Assembly: GCF_901933205.1 (NCBI RefSeq)
Contig: NC_044590.1
Span: 6,959,501-7,023,500, forward strand
Direction of reading: 5' to 3'
DNA: 64,000 nt
From: Camarhynchus parvulus
Lineage: Eukaryota > Chordata > Aves > Passeriformes > Thraupidae
Shown here: positions 36,901-50,500 of the stretch, piece after piece
How positions within the stretch are numbered: the first letter of the stretch is position 1
How the letters are laid out: each line of letters opens with the position of its first letter
Program-made: the position numbers and the translations under genes
The notes under the pieces: generated by a model
What the model was told of the DNA's origin: nothing
Seen by the model: only the letters and a program-made list of their open reading frames with translations
The model's database searches: none

Positions 36901-38528
36901 TCCCACTGCACAGCCCATCCTGCAGAGGTGCTCTGGCAGGAGCCGAGCCGAGCTGTGCGAAGCACAAGGAACAGCCCACTCCTTTGAGATACGAAGGCAA
37001 AAACCTGGAAGACAAACCCAGCTTCCAGTGCAACAGCTCCGCCTCCCCTCCGAGCCTCGGCGGAAGCAGGTCTCCCCTAACCACCATCCACCTTGAGCGA
37101 GGGCTGGGAATGACGGCGGTGCCGGGGGATTAGCCCTGCTCTCCACACCGCTGGAATGGCCTACTTTAACCACACACCACATCTCCTGCCTGCCGCAGCA
37201 CCTCGGGATGGGAGCACGGGCACTGCCCCTCTGACCCCCACCCTGGGACCCCCCAGACACCAGGATTTGCATCTTGTGGCATAGCACAACGTGCCTGTTG
37301 CCCAGACAGGGTGGGAACATGGATTTTATAAGCAGAACAGGCACCCAGCAGTGGGTTCTGTGCGACAGCCACAGCGCTGACCTTGTGGGGAGGAGAGAAC
37401 AGAACACCCAGCTCACCAACCCGCTGGGGTGTTCCTGTGTCCCTTGGAGATGGAGCATGAAGCCATTAAATAATAAAATGTCAACTGCAGAGCAGCCCCA
37501 GCTCCTGCAACACCCCATGGTGCCGGAGATACTTTGGGATGCTGCACGAGCAGCAGACGTGGGGCTGGTGCTTGAAGGGAGAGTCTGGTGCAGGAGATGT
37601 GGGTTTGGGGTGTGCAGGGAGGGTTTGGGGCGTGCAGGGATGGTCTGGTGCATGTGATGTGGGTCTGGTCCATGTGACGTGGGGCTGGTGGATGCAGGGA
37701 GGGTCTGGTACATGAGGTGTGGGTCTGGGGTGTGCAGTGAGGGTCTGGTGCTTGCAGTGAGGGACTGGGGGGTGTAAGGTGGGTCTGGGGCGTGCAGGGA
37801 GGGTCTGGTGCACGTGAAATGGGTCAGGTGCATGAGATGTGGGTCTGGAGGATGCAGTGCAGGTTCGGTGAGTGCAATGCATGGCTGGCGCTGCTGTGTG
37901 GGTCTAGTGCATGTCACACGGCTCCAGGGCTGTGCAGCAGGACCGGTGGGTGTGGTGGGGGGTCCAGGTGGGTTTGCAGTGCGGGTCAGGGTACATAGAT
38001 ATGGGTCTGGTAAGTCAGACGTGGGTGCAGTGCGTGCCTCGGGGGTCCAGCGCACGCCGTGGGCTCTGGTGCAGCAGCACGGCTCTGGTGTGTGCCGCGG
38101 GGGTCTGGCACACGCAATGCGGGTGTGCTGCGGGCCCGATGCGTGACCCGCCCCGAGCACCCTGTGCCCCGGGAACCCCCCCGCTCCCGCCCCCCGATGC
38201 GGAGCGGCGCTGGCAGCCCCGGCTGCGCCCCCCGCCTCCCCCCAGCCCGGACTGCAGCCAGAAAGGGATGAGTCACGGCGGCCCCGCACCGCGCCCCCCG
38301 CACCGCGCCCCGCACCGCTCACCTGCGCGGGGCCCCGCCGATGTCGGGGGCGGCAGCGCCGGGGTGGGGGGCTCAGCGACCTGCCGGGGAAGGGAGAGAG
38401 CGGACGGTGAGCGGCGGCGGCGGCGCGGGGTCCGGTGGGGTACCCGGTGCGGTGCCCGGTGCGGTGCCCCCCGCCCCACCCCGCACCCCGCGCCCTCCCC
38501 CGCCTCCATCACCTGCGCCGGCCTCCAT
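30951..38528 (-). CDS. SNPH: Syntaphilin, 5' part only; the rest is lost in the assembly gap
   Basis: Seen: the minus-strand exon 31052-30951 (acceptor CCTCCAG, donor GTAACC) encodes RDTYGTSSLSSSSNSGSC and then KGSDSSPTPR, matching the N-terminus of vertebrate syntaphilin. Upstream, in a CpG island, lie a 38380-38323 exon and an ATG exon at 38528-38513 (MEAGA, donor GTGATG). These reach the conserved exon in the right frame, but the stronger acceptor of the middle exon brings in an in-frame TGA. A second AG nine bases later (exon from 38371) avoids it and gives MEAGAAPHPG... into RRRPSPPGRDTYG. The start is therefore unresolved. Known: syntaphilin docks axonal mitochondria to microtubules and was described as a syntaxin-1 binder; the microtubule-binding and coiled-coil regions and the C-terminal membrane anchor come later. 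Those exons should lie at lower coordinates and are absent, presumably in the gap at 30102-30601. Gene identity is firm; the span to 38528 is inferred. Confidence 0.85.
34130..34480 (-). mobile_element. CR1 LINE 3'-end fragment in SNPH intron 2
   Basis: Longest CR1 copy here, about 350 bp. It contains GTTTGGGTTGGAACGGACCT at its 3' end (low coordinate), then CAACCTGGCCTTGAACATTT and GGGCAACCTGTGCCAGAGCC inverted. Confidence 0.92.
36350..36490 (-). mobile_element. Diverged CR1-like fragment
   Basis: ATGGAATCACAGACTCATTT, TAGGTAGGAAAATACC and CTGCTAAATCCAGCTC resemble an older CR1 subfamily. Confidence 0.6.
37560..38120. repeat. Degenerate minisatellite with a GGGTCTGGTGCATG-type unit of about 30 bp
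   Basis: Many imperfect copies of a GGTCTGGTGNRTG motif run through the SNPH first intron up to the CpG island. The 538-codon minus-strand open frame across this region is a product of the repeat. Confidence 0.88.
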
Positions 38529-38960
38529 GGGTGCGGCGGGGCGGCCGGGAGCGCTGGAGGGATGAGGGAGGGATGGAGGAGGGAGGGATGGCGAAGGGAG
38601 GGAGGGAAGGATGGATGGAAAAGGGAGGGAGGGAGGGATGAGCCGTGCAGCTGCGTAATTTGCTCCCTCCTCTGCGATCTTAAAGCGACGGCGCCGCGGG
38701 TGCCTCCCCCCGCCGGGTTTCCCCCCGTTTCTATGGCAACTCCCCTCTGTCGGAGCGGCACAGCCACCTCAAAAAAAGAAACCAGCCGGATTTTGGGGTC
38801 CCTCCCTGTCTGAGAAGCCCCGCGGGCCGGGTGTGCCGTGTGCCCGGTGGCCCTGGGCTCCTCGCCCCGCGTTAACCCCGGAGGAGGAGGAGGAGGAGGA
38901 AGGGAAGGGGGAGAGCTGGGGCGGCCCCGCGCTGCAGCCGCCCGGCCCTTGGCGTCCCCC
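38120..38960. promoter_or_regulatory. CpG island at the SNPH 5' end
   Basis: Dense CpG and GC-rich sequence covering both candidate 5' exons of SNPH (38323-38380 and 38513-38528). A purine-rich GGGA/GGAT run lies at about 38560-38645, and a GGA run at about 38878-38910. Confidence 0.7.
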
Positions 38961-39175
38961 CAGTGTTGTAGTTTTCATTTTAAGCAGTACAGCTCCGAGG
39001 AGATCCCTGCCTCTAATTAGTGACGCACTTTCATAAAGTCAAGTCATTAAAAAACCGGAATTCTGCGCCCCATTTCAATCCCTCTGGCTCAGCCCTAATC
39101 GCCGGGGTTGGGGCGGAGGAGCAGCAGCAACCACCCCGAGCTGCTGTCCCGGGCTTGGGAGATGAGGCTGACGGC

Positions 39176-39202
39176 TGGCACGGCACGGCACGGCACGGCA
39201 CG
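39176..39202. repeat. (CGGCA)n microsatellite
   Basis: Five tandem CGGCA units in otherwise single-copy sequence. Confidence 0.9.
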
Positions 39203-41220
39203 TCCCGTTCTCCAGCACAGCCCGGTTACTCATGGCACTTCCCACACGCTTCCTGCTGTAACTGTCAAGATCAACCTTCCCAAATTATTTGCGGAGGAAA
39301 CGTCTCGGGAGCCCCCGCGCCGCGTCCTGCAGCCTGCGCGGGGAGCAGCAGGGCACCGGCTCCTGGGCAGCTCCGTGCCCGCGGCCAGGAGCGCCCAAGG
39401 TCGGCTGCGGACACCCCCGTGGGGACCAGGAGCGTCAGAGATGAACATGTGCCTGTGCTGCAAACACCCAGCCTGTGTGGATCCACATACGGATTTATGG
39501 AGGGAAATGTTAATGTGGGAAATATTCGCAGCCAGAGTAGAACCTGCGCCCAGTTTGGGTCTGGACCCCAGGCCCATTGTGCTTCCCAGACATTGCCAGC
39601 TCCCTTTGTCACGCCCCCATGGTTATTCCAGAGTTTTGACAAACCTGTTTGGTAAATACATGTCAGTCTTTCTTCCAGCACTATTTCCTGCATGATCTGT
39701 ACCTCATTTATCCTGACACACAGACTGTTTTCAGTGTATATATATCTCCTGCCTCCCATTTATTCCTGCCCGCCTCCAGCTGCCTTTTGTTTCCCTCTTT
39801 TGCGGTGAATCCAACGCACAGCCTCTCTCCTTGAAAGGAAAATTAATGAGTTATCACAGCCGCTGCCACTGGAGCAGCTCTGACCATGTGGCACAGGCAG
39901 CAGCTCTGCTGTGAGATGCAGAGTCATTCCTGATGGCTTTTGGGAAAGAAAAATGGTTTCTCCTTCCCTCTGCAGTCTGCAGTGCTTGGTCTCCCAGGAT
40001 ACTCTGACCTGAAGAGTGGGAGCACCACTCCAGGGAGACTGGGCCTGCTGCAGGGAAAGAGGGAGATGTTTTCACCAAACCCAAACCCTTTTCCCAGGTC
40101 AGCTCCTGGCTCTGGAAGTGCCAGGCCTGCTACAAGAAAAAGATGAACTGCCCTTGGTTCCAGCCTTGGCCTGAGCCATGCTCCTATTCCCACCCAAAAT
40201 AGTGCTTCTTTTGCAGGAAACTCAGAGGTTTTTATCATACAGGGATGCTTTTCCCTTCCTTACACCCAGAAAATGAACCCCTCAGAGAACAGCAGCAAAG
40301 GCCCAATATTTATTTAATCAAATATTCCTGTTCAGAAAGGACACTCAGCTGGAACACCCCCACAGCCAGTGGCCACCCCATGCCCCACACTGGGGTTTCA
40401 CCTCTTTTAAAGCCTTTTTACTCCCTTAAACAGACCCTGAAAAACAAACCTCCCCGAATCCTGTGGGACAGGAAGCACACACATTACGGGGCACAGAGAA
40501 ACAGGGGTGTCACTGAGGTGAGTGAACACCTGAAGGTCAGGTGACAGCATCACCCATCCTTTCCCATTTAAAGTAAAATCACCAAGTCCCTGACCCTGAG
40601 ATGAACCCATAGGATTTGATCCTTTAAAAGAAACACCAACAAGCAAAGGAAACATCTTCTGATTTTTATTGATTCCACATGAAGGAACAGTGATGTCCCC
40701 AGAGCACCAAAGCAGCTGAGTGGGGCACAACCACCCCTCCTCCAGGTGGAGGGCAGCTGGAAACCAAGAGCTTCAGAAAATGACAGTAAAAGGGATTAAA
40801 TTTATCCTAAATTAGATAAAAATGCAAAGAACTAATAATATTTCAGTTAACATCCATTTTTAAATAGGTCTACACATGAATAAAGGTGTTAACAAGTTAA
40901 AAAGCTCTGTGAAATCTGACAATGCAGGGTTTCTAGGAAATAGAATTTCTGCCTGCAGCTTCTGGACTCTTCTAGGGCCAGTGTAACCTCTGTCTGCCTG
41001 AACACACAAAAGCAGCACTGGAGACGGTACCCTGCTAGATCTTAAAATATGAAATATTGAATGTTCTTTGACAGGAACAATTTTAAATAATCTAAATTTT
41101 TTTGCTACAGAGAGTAAAAAGATAACTCTTACTGATGGTATTAGAGAATTAACAGACACAAGCCTTGTCAAAAATAATTTAAGCTCCAAAGGTAGCCTCT
41201 GAGAAAGGTTTTGAAGGACT

Positions 41221-41276
41221 TTTATAAAATTCCTTTGAGGATTTTTATAAAATTCCTTTGAGGACTTCTATAAAAT
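41221..41276. repeat. Short tandem repeat with a 22-bp unit
   Basis: About 2.5 copies of a TTTATAAAATTCCTTTGAGG unit in the RAD21L1 3' region. Confidence 0.85.
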
Positions 41277-41323
41277 CTTTCACAATGTAAATCTCTTACG
41301 TAGAATATATATTTTAGTGGTAT

Positions 41324-41329
41324 TTTATT
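41324..41329 (-). terminator. AATAAA polyadenylation signal of RAD21L1
   Basis: Minus-strand AATAAA about 220 bp downstream of the RAD21L1 stop, in an A/T-rich 3' region. Confidence 0.55.
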
Positions 41330-41549
41330 AACATATTGTGTAACTATCATATAACTCATCATGTAACTATAAATATTAATAATAAGCCCTGTAGTGATCA
41401 GCTGGGGCAGGACCCCTGCACCAGCCATGACTGGGTGGTGTAGAGGGCAGGGATCTCTGCTCATCTCCCACAGCTTGACAAGACAGTCCATCCTTTTTCC
41501 AGGAAAACTGTTTGCTAGAAAATGCAACCCAAGCTGTATTTTGATCAGT

Positions 41550-44500
41550 TTATCTGATCTTGTCAAACATGGGCCCAGCAGTGGCTGTGAGGTCAGCAAA
41601 GGGCTTGGGCTGCTGCAGCTCGAGGACCTGCTGCTTCTTCAGCACCAGAAAGATGTAAAATATGGCTGCAGCTTCTTTCCGGGTGTTTCTCCGGCAGAGC
41701 TCCCGAAAACTGAAGGAACACACACCTGATCTCTTCAGCTGCTGCAGGAGGGAAATGAGAAATCAGTCAGGTCAGCTTCTCCACCAGTAAAACTGGAGTC
41801 CATGGAGTCCAAAGAGAGAGCACTGCATAGAGGGAATATCTCTGCCTGAATGCCTCAAACACCATCTCATTCCCCCATCCTGGATATCTCCAACTAGACA
41901 AGGTTGTTCCAAGCCCCATCCAACCTGGCCATGAACACTTCCAGAGATGGGGAGCCCACAACCTCTCTGGCTATCTTCCATCTGTGTTTATAGAAGTGAC
42001 TTTTCACATTTTAATGCCATAATAGTGTTGGTACTTATGTGTGTTACTAAAAGCTACAATTCCACAGAATTCCATTACACCAGTGGAGTGCTCCCATCAT
42101 GCTTTGTGATTGATAACAATAAATATCCTTGAGCAGTTCTGTGGGCTCAGTTATCTCTTGTTTTTTAAAGGCTTACCTAGGTGTAAATATTTATTTACTA
42201 TTTGCAATATACTTTTGAAATATATTAAAAAAGAGCATTCAGAAAATTCTAGTAATTCCAGCAGCTGTGGAAAGGAACATCACACATCAAGCACCCAGAA
42301 TCCTGATTTTCCACAGAAATACCAGAGAAAGCATCTGCTGCAAGTGAGAAGGGGAGACACAATGGACAGTAGAAGGAAGAGCTTTTCTAATGTGGTTCAG
42401 CTGAAATCAACACCAGCTTTTTGGTATCTAATAACAAAATCCAGCACTGGTACCTGTAAAGTTTTTTGTAACCGAAGAGTTCTTTTGCCCCATCTTATTT
42501 CTTCATTGTCTTTCCCAGTCATTGTTTGCTCCTTGAGAGGAAGTAAACAAAGTTAGTCAGGGTTTGTAAAAAGTCACACAGCATGAGAAAAAGGTCAGGA
42601 GTTCCAGGCTGGCTCAAAATCCAGATAGAGCTGGATATCTGGATGGCCAAACTCAGGGAATCTGGAGGCTCTGACACCTCTGTGCTCATACAAGGCTGTG
42701 TGAAACAAAGGAAAGAATGGGACCTGTGTGCTTTGTGCTCAGAGATAGCTCAGGTGCAACATGAACATGGTCCCAGTGAGGCAGCTCCACAGCCAGGTAC
42801 TGCTCTGTGGGACTGGGATTCTGACAGGATTTGTACTGACAGGGGCTTAAAGAGATATTCAGATATTTGGCTTGGGATTTTGGGTTTAACCTCTGAAGCC
42901 TGCAGCTGACTGCCCTGGTTTCAGAGTACCTGAACATCCTCAGAACCAGCAGGGTAGAATTGAAATTATTTCCTTCTCACAGGAAGCAAAACTCCCTGGA
43001 AGTTCACAATGCTATTTTTTTTTTTTTTAAGAAACAGGGTTCTCTTCTGAAAAAAGCCAGGGCCATCAGCTTAGGACACACACCTCTGGCACCTCCACCT
43101 TCTGTGCTTCAACTTCTTGGGCCAGGGAATTTTTTGAGCTCTCAGAGAAAGCTGCTCCATCCTCCTGTGAACATGAAGAAGACAATCACTAGGCCTGGCC
43201 ATTTATACACACAGTACAGTTCTCTTTACACACTTCTTCTCAAAGAATTTATTGTCATAAAGTTTTTCAAAATAAGTTAATAGCTGCTATTTCTACCATG
43301 TCTTTCCTGATACAGGGAAGGACCTTGCTGTAGGATTTATCTACAGATGAATCTAAACCTATGGGCAGAGTTCAGGCATGCAGCACACATTTTCTGCTGC
43401 CATTAGCTCCAATTTCATCACTTTTCAACATTAATGAGCCTCATATTCTCTAAAGAATGCCCTTTAGCAGAAGTGAAGATGGAAGAGATATTGCTTGAGT
43501 ATTTCCTCAAGATGACACACAAAATGTAAGTTTTATCCTTTATAAAGATTATATTTGTCTCTTCAGTACAGTATTTAATATTTTATATTAAGCTCTCATG
43601 TATACTTAGTGATTAAACTGTAATTTATGCTGATTAATAAACATTTTAATTAATCATTCATTCATTGTGGGAGTTTACCAAATTATAAATAAACTTTTAT
43701 CACACAAGCTACGTAATGCTCTCTTGCCTGTTTTTAGCATCCTTTCCAAACATGAGTAATTTCTTAACATGTTTTAAATGGAACCTTAGCAAAAAGTGGA
43801 ACCAATAGGCACACTTAGGTCTCTAAAACTGAGGAAAACTGCTCACTATAATTTCACCACAGTTCTCATTGATTTCATTTCTGTCATTCTGTGATGTCAA
43901 CATAAAGGAATCATTTCTAATTTTTCTCCCAGTCTTGGAATGAGCTGGCTCCTGCAGGTAACTTGGCTCTTCTACTGGCAGCATCTCTGTATTAACAGAA
44001 AACCAAGGTTGAAGAGGAAATTACTGTGAATCACCATCCTTAAAAAAAACCCCACTGAAAAGCAAAAATCACACAGAAGTTCAGAGTCTTTGAGAGGAAG
44101 AGCCAGAATAAGCAAATATTGAAGAAGTATCATTCCCAACAGAATAATGGAAGAAGAACCTTCCAAGGCAGGTTTTCCTTTTCTGAAAGTTGACCTTTAT
44201 GGACTCACAGGAGGTGGGTTTGTTAATTAATTTTTGAGACAGGTTAGGTTCCCAGCAGAGCAAAGGAATGAAAGTGGATACATCCTTCTCAGAAGATCTA
44301 AAATGGAACACTTCCTCTTGCCTGATATTAACCAAACACATCTTCCAGATACAAGTAGAACTATTTACATTAATTTGGAATTTTGGAGAGAAGTTTGATT
44401 AAGCTTAGGATAAGTGGGAAGCTAATTTTTTTCAATTATATTGAAACAAACCCCACAAGCAACATTACCCAAATCTGCAGTTTCAGAGATAATTAGAGAA

Positions 44501-47500
44501 ACCAAAGATGAAACCAAAAATATCTTCTTATGCCACAAGGAAGAAAAAACTTGGATTTCATTTAATTTCTAAGAAACAAAAGAACAGCAAAGAAGTAATT
44601 TGTGTAATACTGCACACCAACACCTCTTGTGTCTTTCAAACATAATGTAGAATAGAAAATACTCTCTAACAGCTAATTCTGCAGAACAGAATTAAAATAT
44701 TACCTGTAGTATCTTGCTCTTTTCTCACTTCTTTCATTTCAGACATCCTCCATATTCCATTTGCTCTCATCTTAAATCTGTCAGTCTTGAAGCATTTTTC
44801 AAACAACTGAAAATAATTATTTTTTGTTTGCTTTCAGAATATCATGTCAGATTATTTACAAACATCAACACAAAATATGAATATGAGCTGTATGTTAATG
44901 AGTGCAACCCAGAATTTCAGTATTTGAATTAGGTCACTCTGAAAATCTGCAATTTTTTTTTGTTTGTTTTTAAGCAATAGCTTTCTGCAGCTCTGACATG
45001 AATTCCATGAAAAAAAAACATCTTAGGGGCAGCTTGAATAATTTTTCTTGAAGCCAAGCAGTAGGGAAGGATGAAAGAAAGAAACATCTGCAGTTTTCAT
45101 CTTCTTAAAGAGCAAGTTGTAATTCTGCAGCTGGACTCTAAGTGGTGAAGCTGCACTGCTGCAGTGAACCCTTCCAAATCCATCAGCAATATTCTACTAC
45201 TACTGTCTGATGTGCCTTTAAATAAATATAAACAAAAGATACCTCAAATTGATTACAAAGAGGAAATAAACCAGAAAACAATAGAACAAATGAGAAAGTA
45301 TAAAAGAAATGGATAGAAAAGTAAAAAGTTGTGTGTCAGTATAAGATCATTCAGGCACCGGTGTGTGAAATGAAACATCAGCTCTCATGTTCCTTTTGTA
45401 ATTTTTCACTTGTTGGAGTGCAGAAGGTTTAAGGCTCTGACCCCCCCAGATGATGAAACAATTAGTGGTGAGTGTGCAAACCATCAGGTGTCTGCTGACC
45501 AGTACTACACAGCAATGCTCAGGGCACACCTGCAGCCAGCTCCAACGTCAGATCAAACAGAGTCTACAAAATCTCTCTCAGTCAGATCCCAGCTCTGCAA
45601 CAATCCTGGAACCTACACAGTGGCACAGACCCCACAAGGAACTGATGTTTACCTTTTGCAGCTGAGCATGAATCATAGGCTGTGAAGAATGGGACAGGAG
45701 TTTATCCACACCTCCCCACTCCTTCCACATCATTGTTTTCTTGGTAGGGGGAGCAAGGTCCAGCGTGGCCAGGAGGTCAGTGTAGTTGGAGAGCTGCTTG
45801 TAAATGGTTTGGCAGCTCAGCTCCTTCTCTACATCCACCAGCAGCTTCCTCTTTCTTTGCTTTTTTTTCCTCTGGGTGACAGCTACATAAAGCAAGTATT
45901 AATAACAAGTCTTAAGGTCTATTCCTAGGACATTAGGCACACCAAAAAGCCCAGTGATTCAACCTGGCTGCCGACCTTCTGAACACTGCCTAGACTTGAA
46001 AATCAAAGCACAAGTGCACAGGCCAGTCCTTCAAAAGTTTCTATGAAGTTTTCACTCTTTGTATTCTTTTATTGGAAATTCCCTTATGTTTAATTGTGGA
46101 AGACAAATGACTCTTTTAATAAAGAGCTGGGTACAGGACAACATAATGAAAACACAGAATAGAGCAACAAGACTGAATAAGCTGTCTTTAATCCATCAGG
46201 AAGTTAAGTGCTCCAGGAACTGCTGATGCCCTCAAGAGGTTTCATTACCTCATAATTAATATCTGTATTTGTCAGTTTAATCCTTTAGCAATTTAATCAA
46301 GATGTAAACACAAAAGAAAGGCACAGATTAGTTATATAGCCATAACTTCCTGGATATTATTTGGGCAGGCCAGAAAATTCCAATATTGTAAATATTGCTG
46401 TCAACATGAGCTTGCTTATTCATAAACAGCCACCAATGTGATAGGGGACATTTAGATTTCCTCTGCAGAGGAAATGTAATACTCTTCACCTTGGATCTTG
46501 TTAAAAATTCACAAACCAATGTTTTGAAAGTTTTGGGATTGTGATTTTAAATATAAAAGTCACTGATGTGTGACTGGCAATTAAAGTTTTTCTGGTGAAT
46601 CTTCAAGCTTGCAATGCTACCAGAGCTGAAAAGCAACAAAACTTGACTTGTACATGGAAGAAACTGCAAGCACAAATTTGGGCAGCTGAGATAAATAACC
46701 TGGCACTGGGTTTGTATAATATTTACTGTAAAAAGGAACTCTGACAGCAGGAGCAAATGAAATCTAAGGTGGGAAAAATCTATATTGCAAGTATTTTCAC
46801 TACTAAGAAGCAAACCAAACCTAGTTAATGCAAACATTTATCAGAAACTGGGTCAGCTTCTAACCTGTATCATCAACTGGCTCAAGCACAAATCCTTCTT
46901 CCTGGAACAAAAGGATTGTCTCATTCATTGTGTGATTCCCATCCTTAACAGTGGTGTCTGCACAGTTGGACTCAACTGCAAGAAAACCCAGCAAATAACC
47001 CAAATTAAAAAAAAAGTTACAATATGGGCTAATTTCTCAATCACACGACAGAGAATGCTACCAGACAAAAACAGCGAGAAATAGGAAACTGTGGTTTTGT
47101 TTATAATCTCATTTATGTTCACCAGTTCCTTCTCATACGCTCATGCTCTACACTTCCCTTCACTGATCCCAGAATGACCAGGCCATAGCAGAGACAAATC
47201 TGGAGAAAAACCCACACAACAGAAAGTGTTTAGGGCCAAAGGTGTTTAGTTTCAATCCCTATCTGTTTCCAGTTCCAGGCAAGTGCATGGCAGTAGGGAC
47301 ATCTCTGTCAACAGAAAAGGAACAAGCAGCACCAGCAATAGAGCAAGGAGAGGCAAGAGCCACTCTATCACTTTAAATCTGTTCCAGAATTCTCTGTTTT
47401 AAACTAACACTCTGATGGGGGAGTAAGAAATTAAGCTTTGATAACTATTTCTGAGAAATTTTTGCTATCTTAAATCCTTTCATCAGCATCAAACCAAAAG

Positions 47501-50500
47501 AAGATTAACAGAACCTTTATGAGCTACTTAAGTGTCATTTGTTGCAGAAATATGAAGCCAGAAATAGAAGCACAGGATTGTTTCTGTTGGAAAAGACCTT
47601 TTAAGCTCACACTAGGAAAGTTCACTGTTACAGGACAGCCTTATTTGGGTTTCTTTCCCCCTCAAAAGGGACATCATGCTGTGAGCAGCAGGGTGGACCA
47701 ACAGCATATCCAACAGGATGTCACATGAAGGTGTTTCTAAGCAATGTGAAGTTACAAATTTGGAATCCCTAAATCAAATAAAATTATCCTAAAATGGTGG
47801 ATGAAGCAGTTTAGGGAAAAAAAAAAACAAAATAAATGAAGAAAGGAAAAAGGCACAAGGATACTACAAAAAGCTGAATGTGAGTGACATTAGGCATTAA
47901 CACAGGAACAGAGGGTTTATGTGAGATGGAGCAGACACTGCAAACTCACTGGCTGTGCTGTTCTCTGGCAGATCTTGTGACAAAGGACGTGCTTCCTCCA
48001 CATCAAGAATGTCTTTATCTAGGACATTTTGCTCATCCCTCAACAAGAGTTCTTAAATACAAAGCACATAGTTTTAATCATTCTAAGCCTTAGTAGTCAT
48101 GAAATAGTCTGATACAGCCTAATGTTAGTTGAGGTTAATACTCTGCAAAGAAAGCAAGCTCAGCTTCTGCAGATGGCCGTCAGTGGTGCGGCTGTCTGCA
48201 GCAGCACACAAAGGAGGGGATTAGTCCCAAGTTTGAGATTTCCACCCTTTTTTTTTTATTAATATGGCCTTAATAGTGTTAACAGGTATCAATCTGTAAG
48301 GTTTACATAAATGCTCTAAGCCATAATGATGCAGAAACTACTTTGCCCCCTTTGTTATTACAACAGTAAGGATAAAAAATGCTGCACTATTTCACCTTTG
48401 AAAACAGAAATTAATTGTTAAACATTAAACATAAAGTTAATGCCTTTAATTCTAAAATAATGAATACAGCCTTTAAACCAGTTTGACTTGGCAGTGTCTA
48501 AGTGATCATAGGCTTAGTGACAAGTAGGAAAAATATATGTATGAAAACAACAACTAACACAGAATTTATGTTTGACAACAATCGCTTTGGTGCTGTCTTG
48601 ACTGTTTTCCTGTAAGAATAAAAATATTTGGAAAGGAACCAATTCTCTTTGCCTGTGGCAAACCCTACCAATCATATCTGCAGCATCGTCCTCATCCCCA
48701 AAATGGTCATCCTGGAAGCAGTAAACATCTTCATGCAGCACAGATTTGTCTCCGCTGGTGCTGGCTGAGTTGGGATCTGCCACCAGACTGTTACTGCTTG
48801 TCAGGACACTGCCCTCAAAGAAGCTCTGTCTCCTCAGGGCTTCTGCTTCTTCGTCTGAGGGAACACACAATTCCTGATATCTCATCTGTGTGAGTTTTGT
48901 AAACTCAGATGTATCAATTTCCTAATTTTTCAAGTAATTTTTAAAAGGTTGCAAGACATCCCATACCTCAAATGGAACAAAGAATACACAATGTTATCTA
49001 ATTTAGTAAAAGCAGGAAATGTTTGGTTTGGTTCTCAGTCTCTGACACCAGATAATATTGCTTACACAAAATTTTAAACCTAAGACAGCATAATAGGCCA
49101 ATCAGCAAAAGCATGAAACAAATGGACCTTTAATCACAGTTTTTTCACACATGGAAAGGGCTCACATAAAACACACTTCCCCTTATGAAATTCGTCCACT
49201 TTCTCAACTACTCTCACCAAAGTTTCTATCACAGAGAAGTATACTGCTTTCATAATCCTCTGTAAGTGTGATTTCTTCAGCTCTGCTCTGATTCAAGGTA
49301 AAATGTTCAGCAACATCAATGGCCCTGATGAAAAAAATATTATAAAAATATAGAGTGAACTGAAACTCATTGAGCATTCAGCTAGAATGTGAAAACTTGT
49401 TTCTACACAGCCTTCAATCCTGGCATTTTATCACAATTTTATCCCCACATTTCTCCCCTCCCTTTTGCCAGTAAACTTGGCCTTTGTGATTTTGTTCCCA
49501 TCCAAGCCCTGGTACCTACCAGACCCTTGTCAGAAGGCAACTAATTAGCGAAACATCTTTTAAATCAAATTACACAACTCTTGGGCAGGTAGAAAAGGCA
49601 CCTTTACAGAGTCAGCACACTGAGGCACTTGAATAAAGTATATTATATTGCAGCTGTACTTACAAAATAATAAACCCTTACTGATCCCATCAAATCATAT
49701 TTATGAGGAGGTACAGAGCAACCCTCAATGGAAATCTCTTGTCCTGGACCTTTGGGGCATCAGAGCCATCAGAAACATGACTTAGTCTCCTGTTTTTTAT
49801 CAGTTTTCTACATTAGTGCTGCTTTGTGTCAAAAAAGCCTGAGAAATATGCTGGCTTTTTCTCAGGAGCCAGGCTGACTATTGCTGATAAAACACCCCAG
49901 CCCCAGAGAGCAATGGAGCAGAAACAAAATGAAGCTACCCAGTGGAACAGTGCAACACTGTGAGGTTACTGGCCACATCTTTGAGGATTAATACTAATTT
50001 TTATCTCTTCTCTTGAGGTTCAGAAAGCTGTTTGCATCCTTCACTCAGACAATTTAGAATCCTGAAGTCTAAGTTCAAGACATTATTACATTGTGAAGGT
50101 CTGTTGATTAAAGGACTGAAGAAAACTACCAAAGCACAATGCCTGTGGCTATAGAGCTCAGAATTTAGGAGAATTCAGTTATTAAATCAAAACAACCCAA
50201 TCTGAGTCTCAATCAGATAACAGCAAGTGTATAGCTTTTACTTCTGAAAATTCTAAAAGAATGAATAAAAACTAGGGAAGCATTTACTTTACATCTGGAA
50301 GTGGTGCTTCAAAATCATGAAATTCTTCAGGTAATGTAATGGACTGATAAGCAGCCTCAAAGTTCTCTTCTGGAAGGTCAAGAAGCCCTGAAATAAACAG
50401 ACAACATAACAAAAGAAGTATCAATAAAATAAAAGTAGTGCTGTCTCCCAAGTAGGTATAATAAGCCCATAAACCTGTCAGGAGGGACTGCTGCCATTCT

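Larger units (their letters stand above)
31053..37559. other. SNPH intron
   Basis: Between the conserved SNPH exon and its 5' exons there is no further recognisable coding exon. It holds two CR1-type fragments and the start of the minisatellite zone. A cryptic 5' exon could be present; the conserved-exon frame stays open to 31495. Confidence 0.5.
38961..41323. other. SNPH-RAD21L1 intergenic region
   Basis: No gene recognised. The first 700 bp includes non-repetitive A/T-rich and GC-rich patches (CTCTAATTAGTGACGCAC near 39012) that could be regulatory. The rest is unremarkable. Confidence 0.45.

Noticed and set aside
36706..38322. 538-codon open frame on the minus strand
   Set aside because: It is a translation of the GGGTCTGGTG minisatellite and flanks (repeating Thr-Arg-Pro-Ser patterns). 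It has no known domain and no splice logic.
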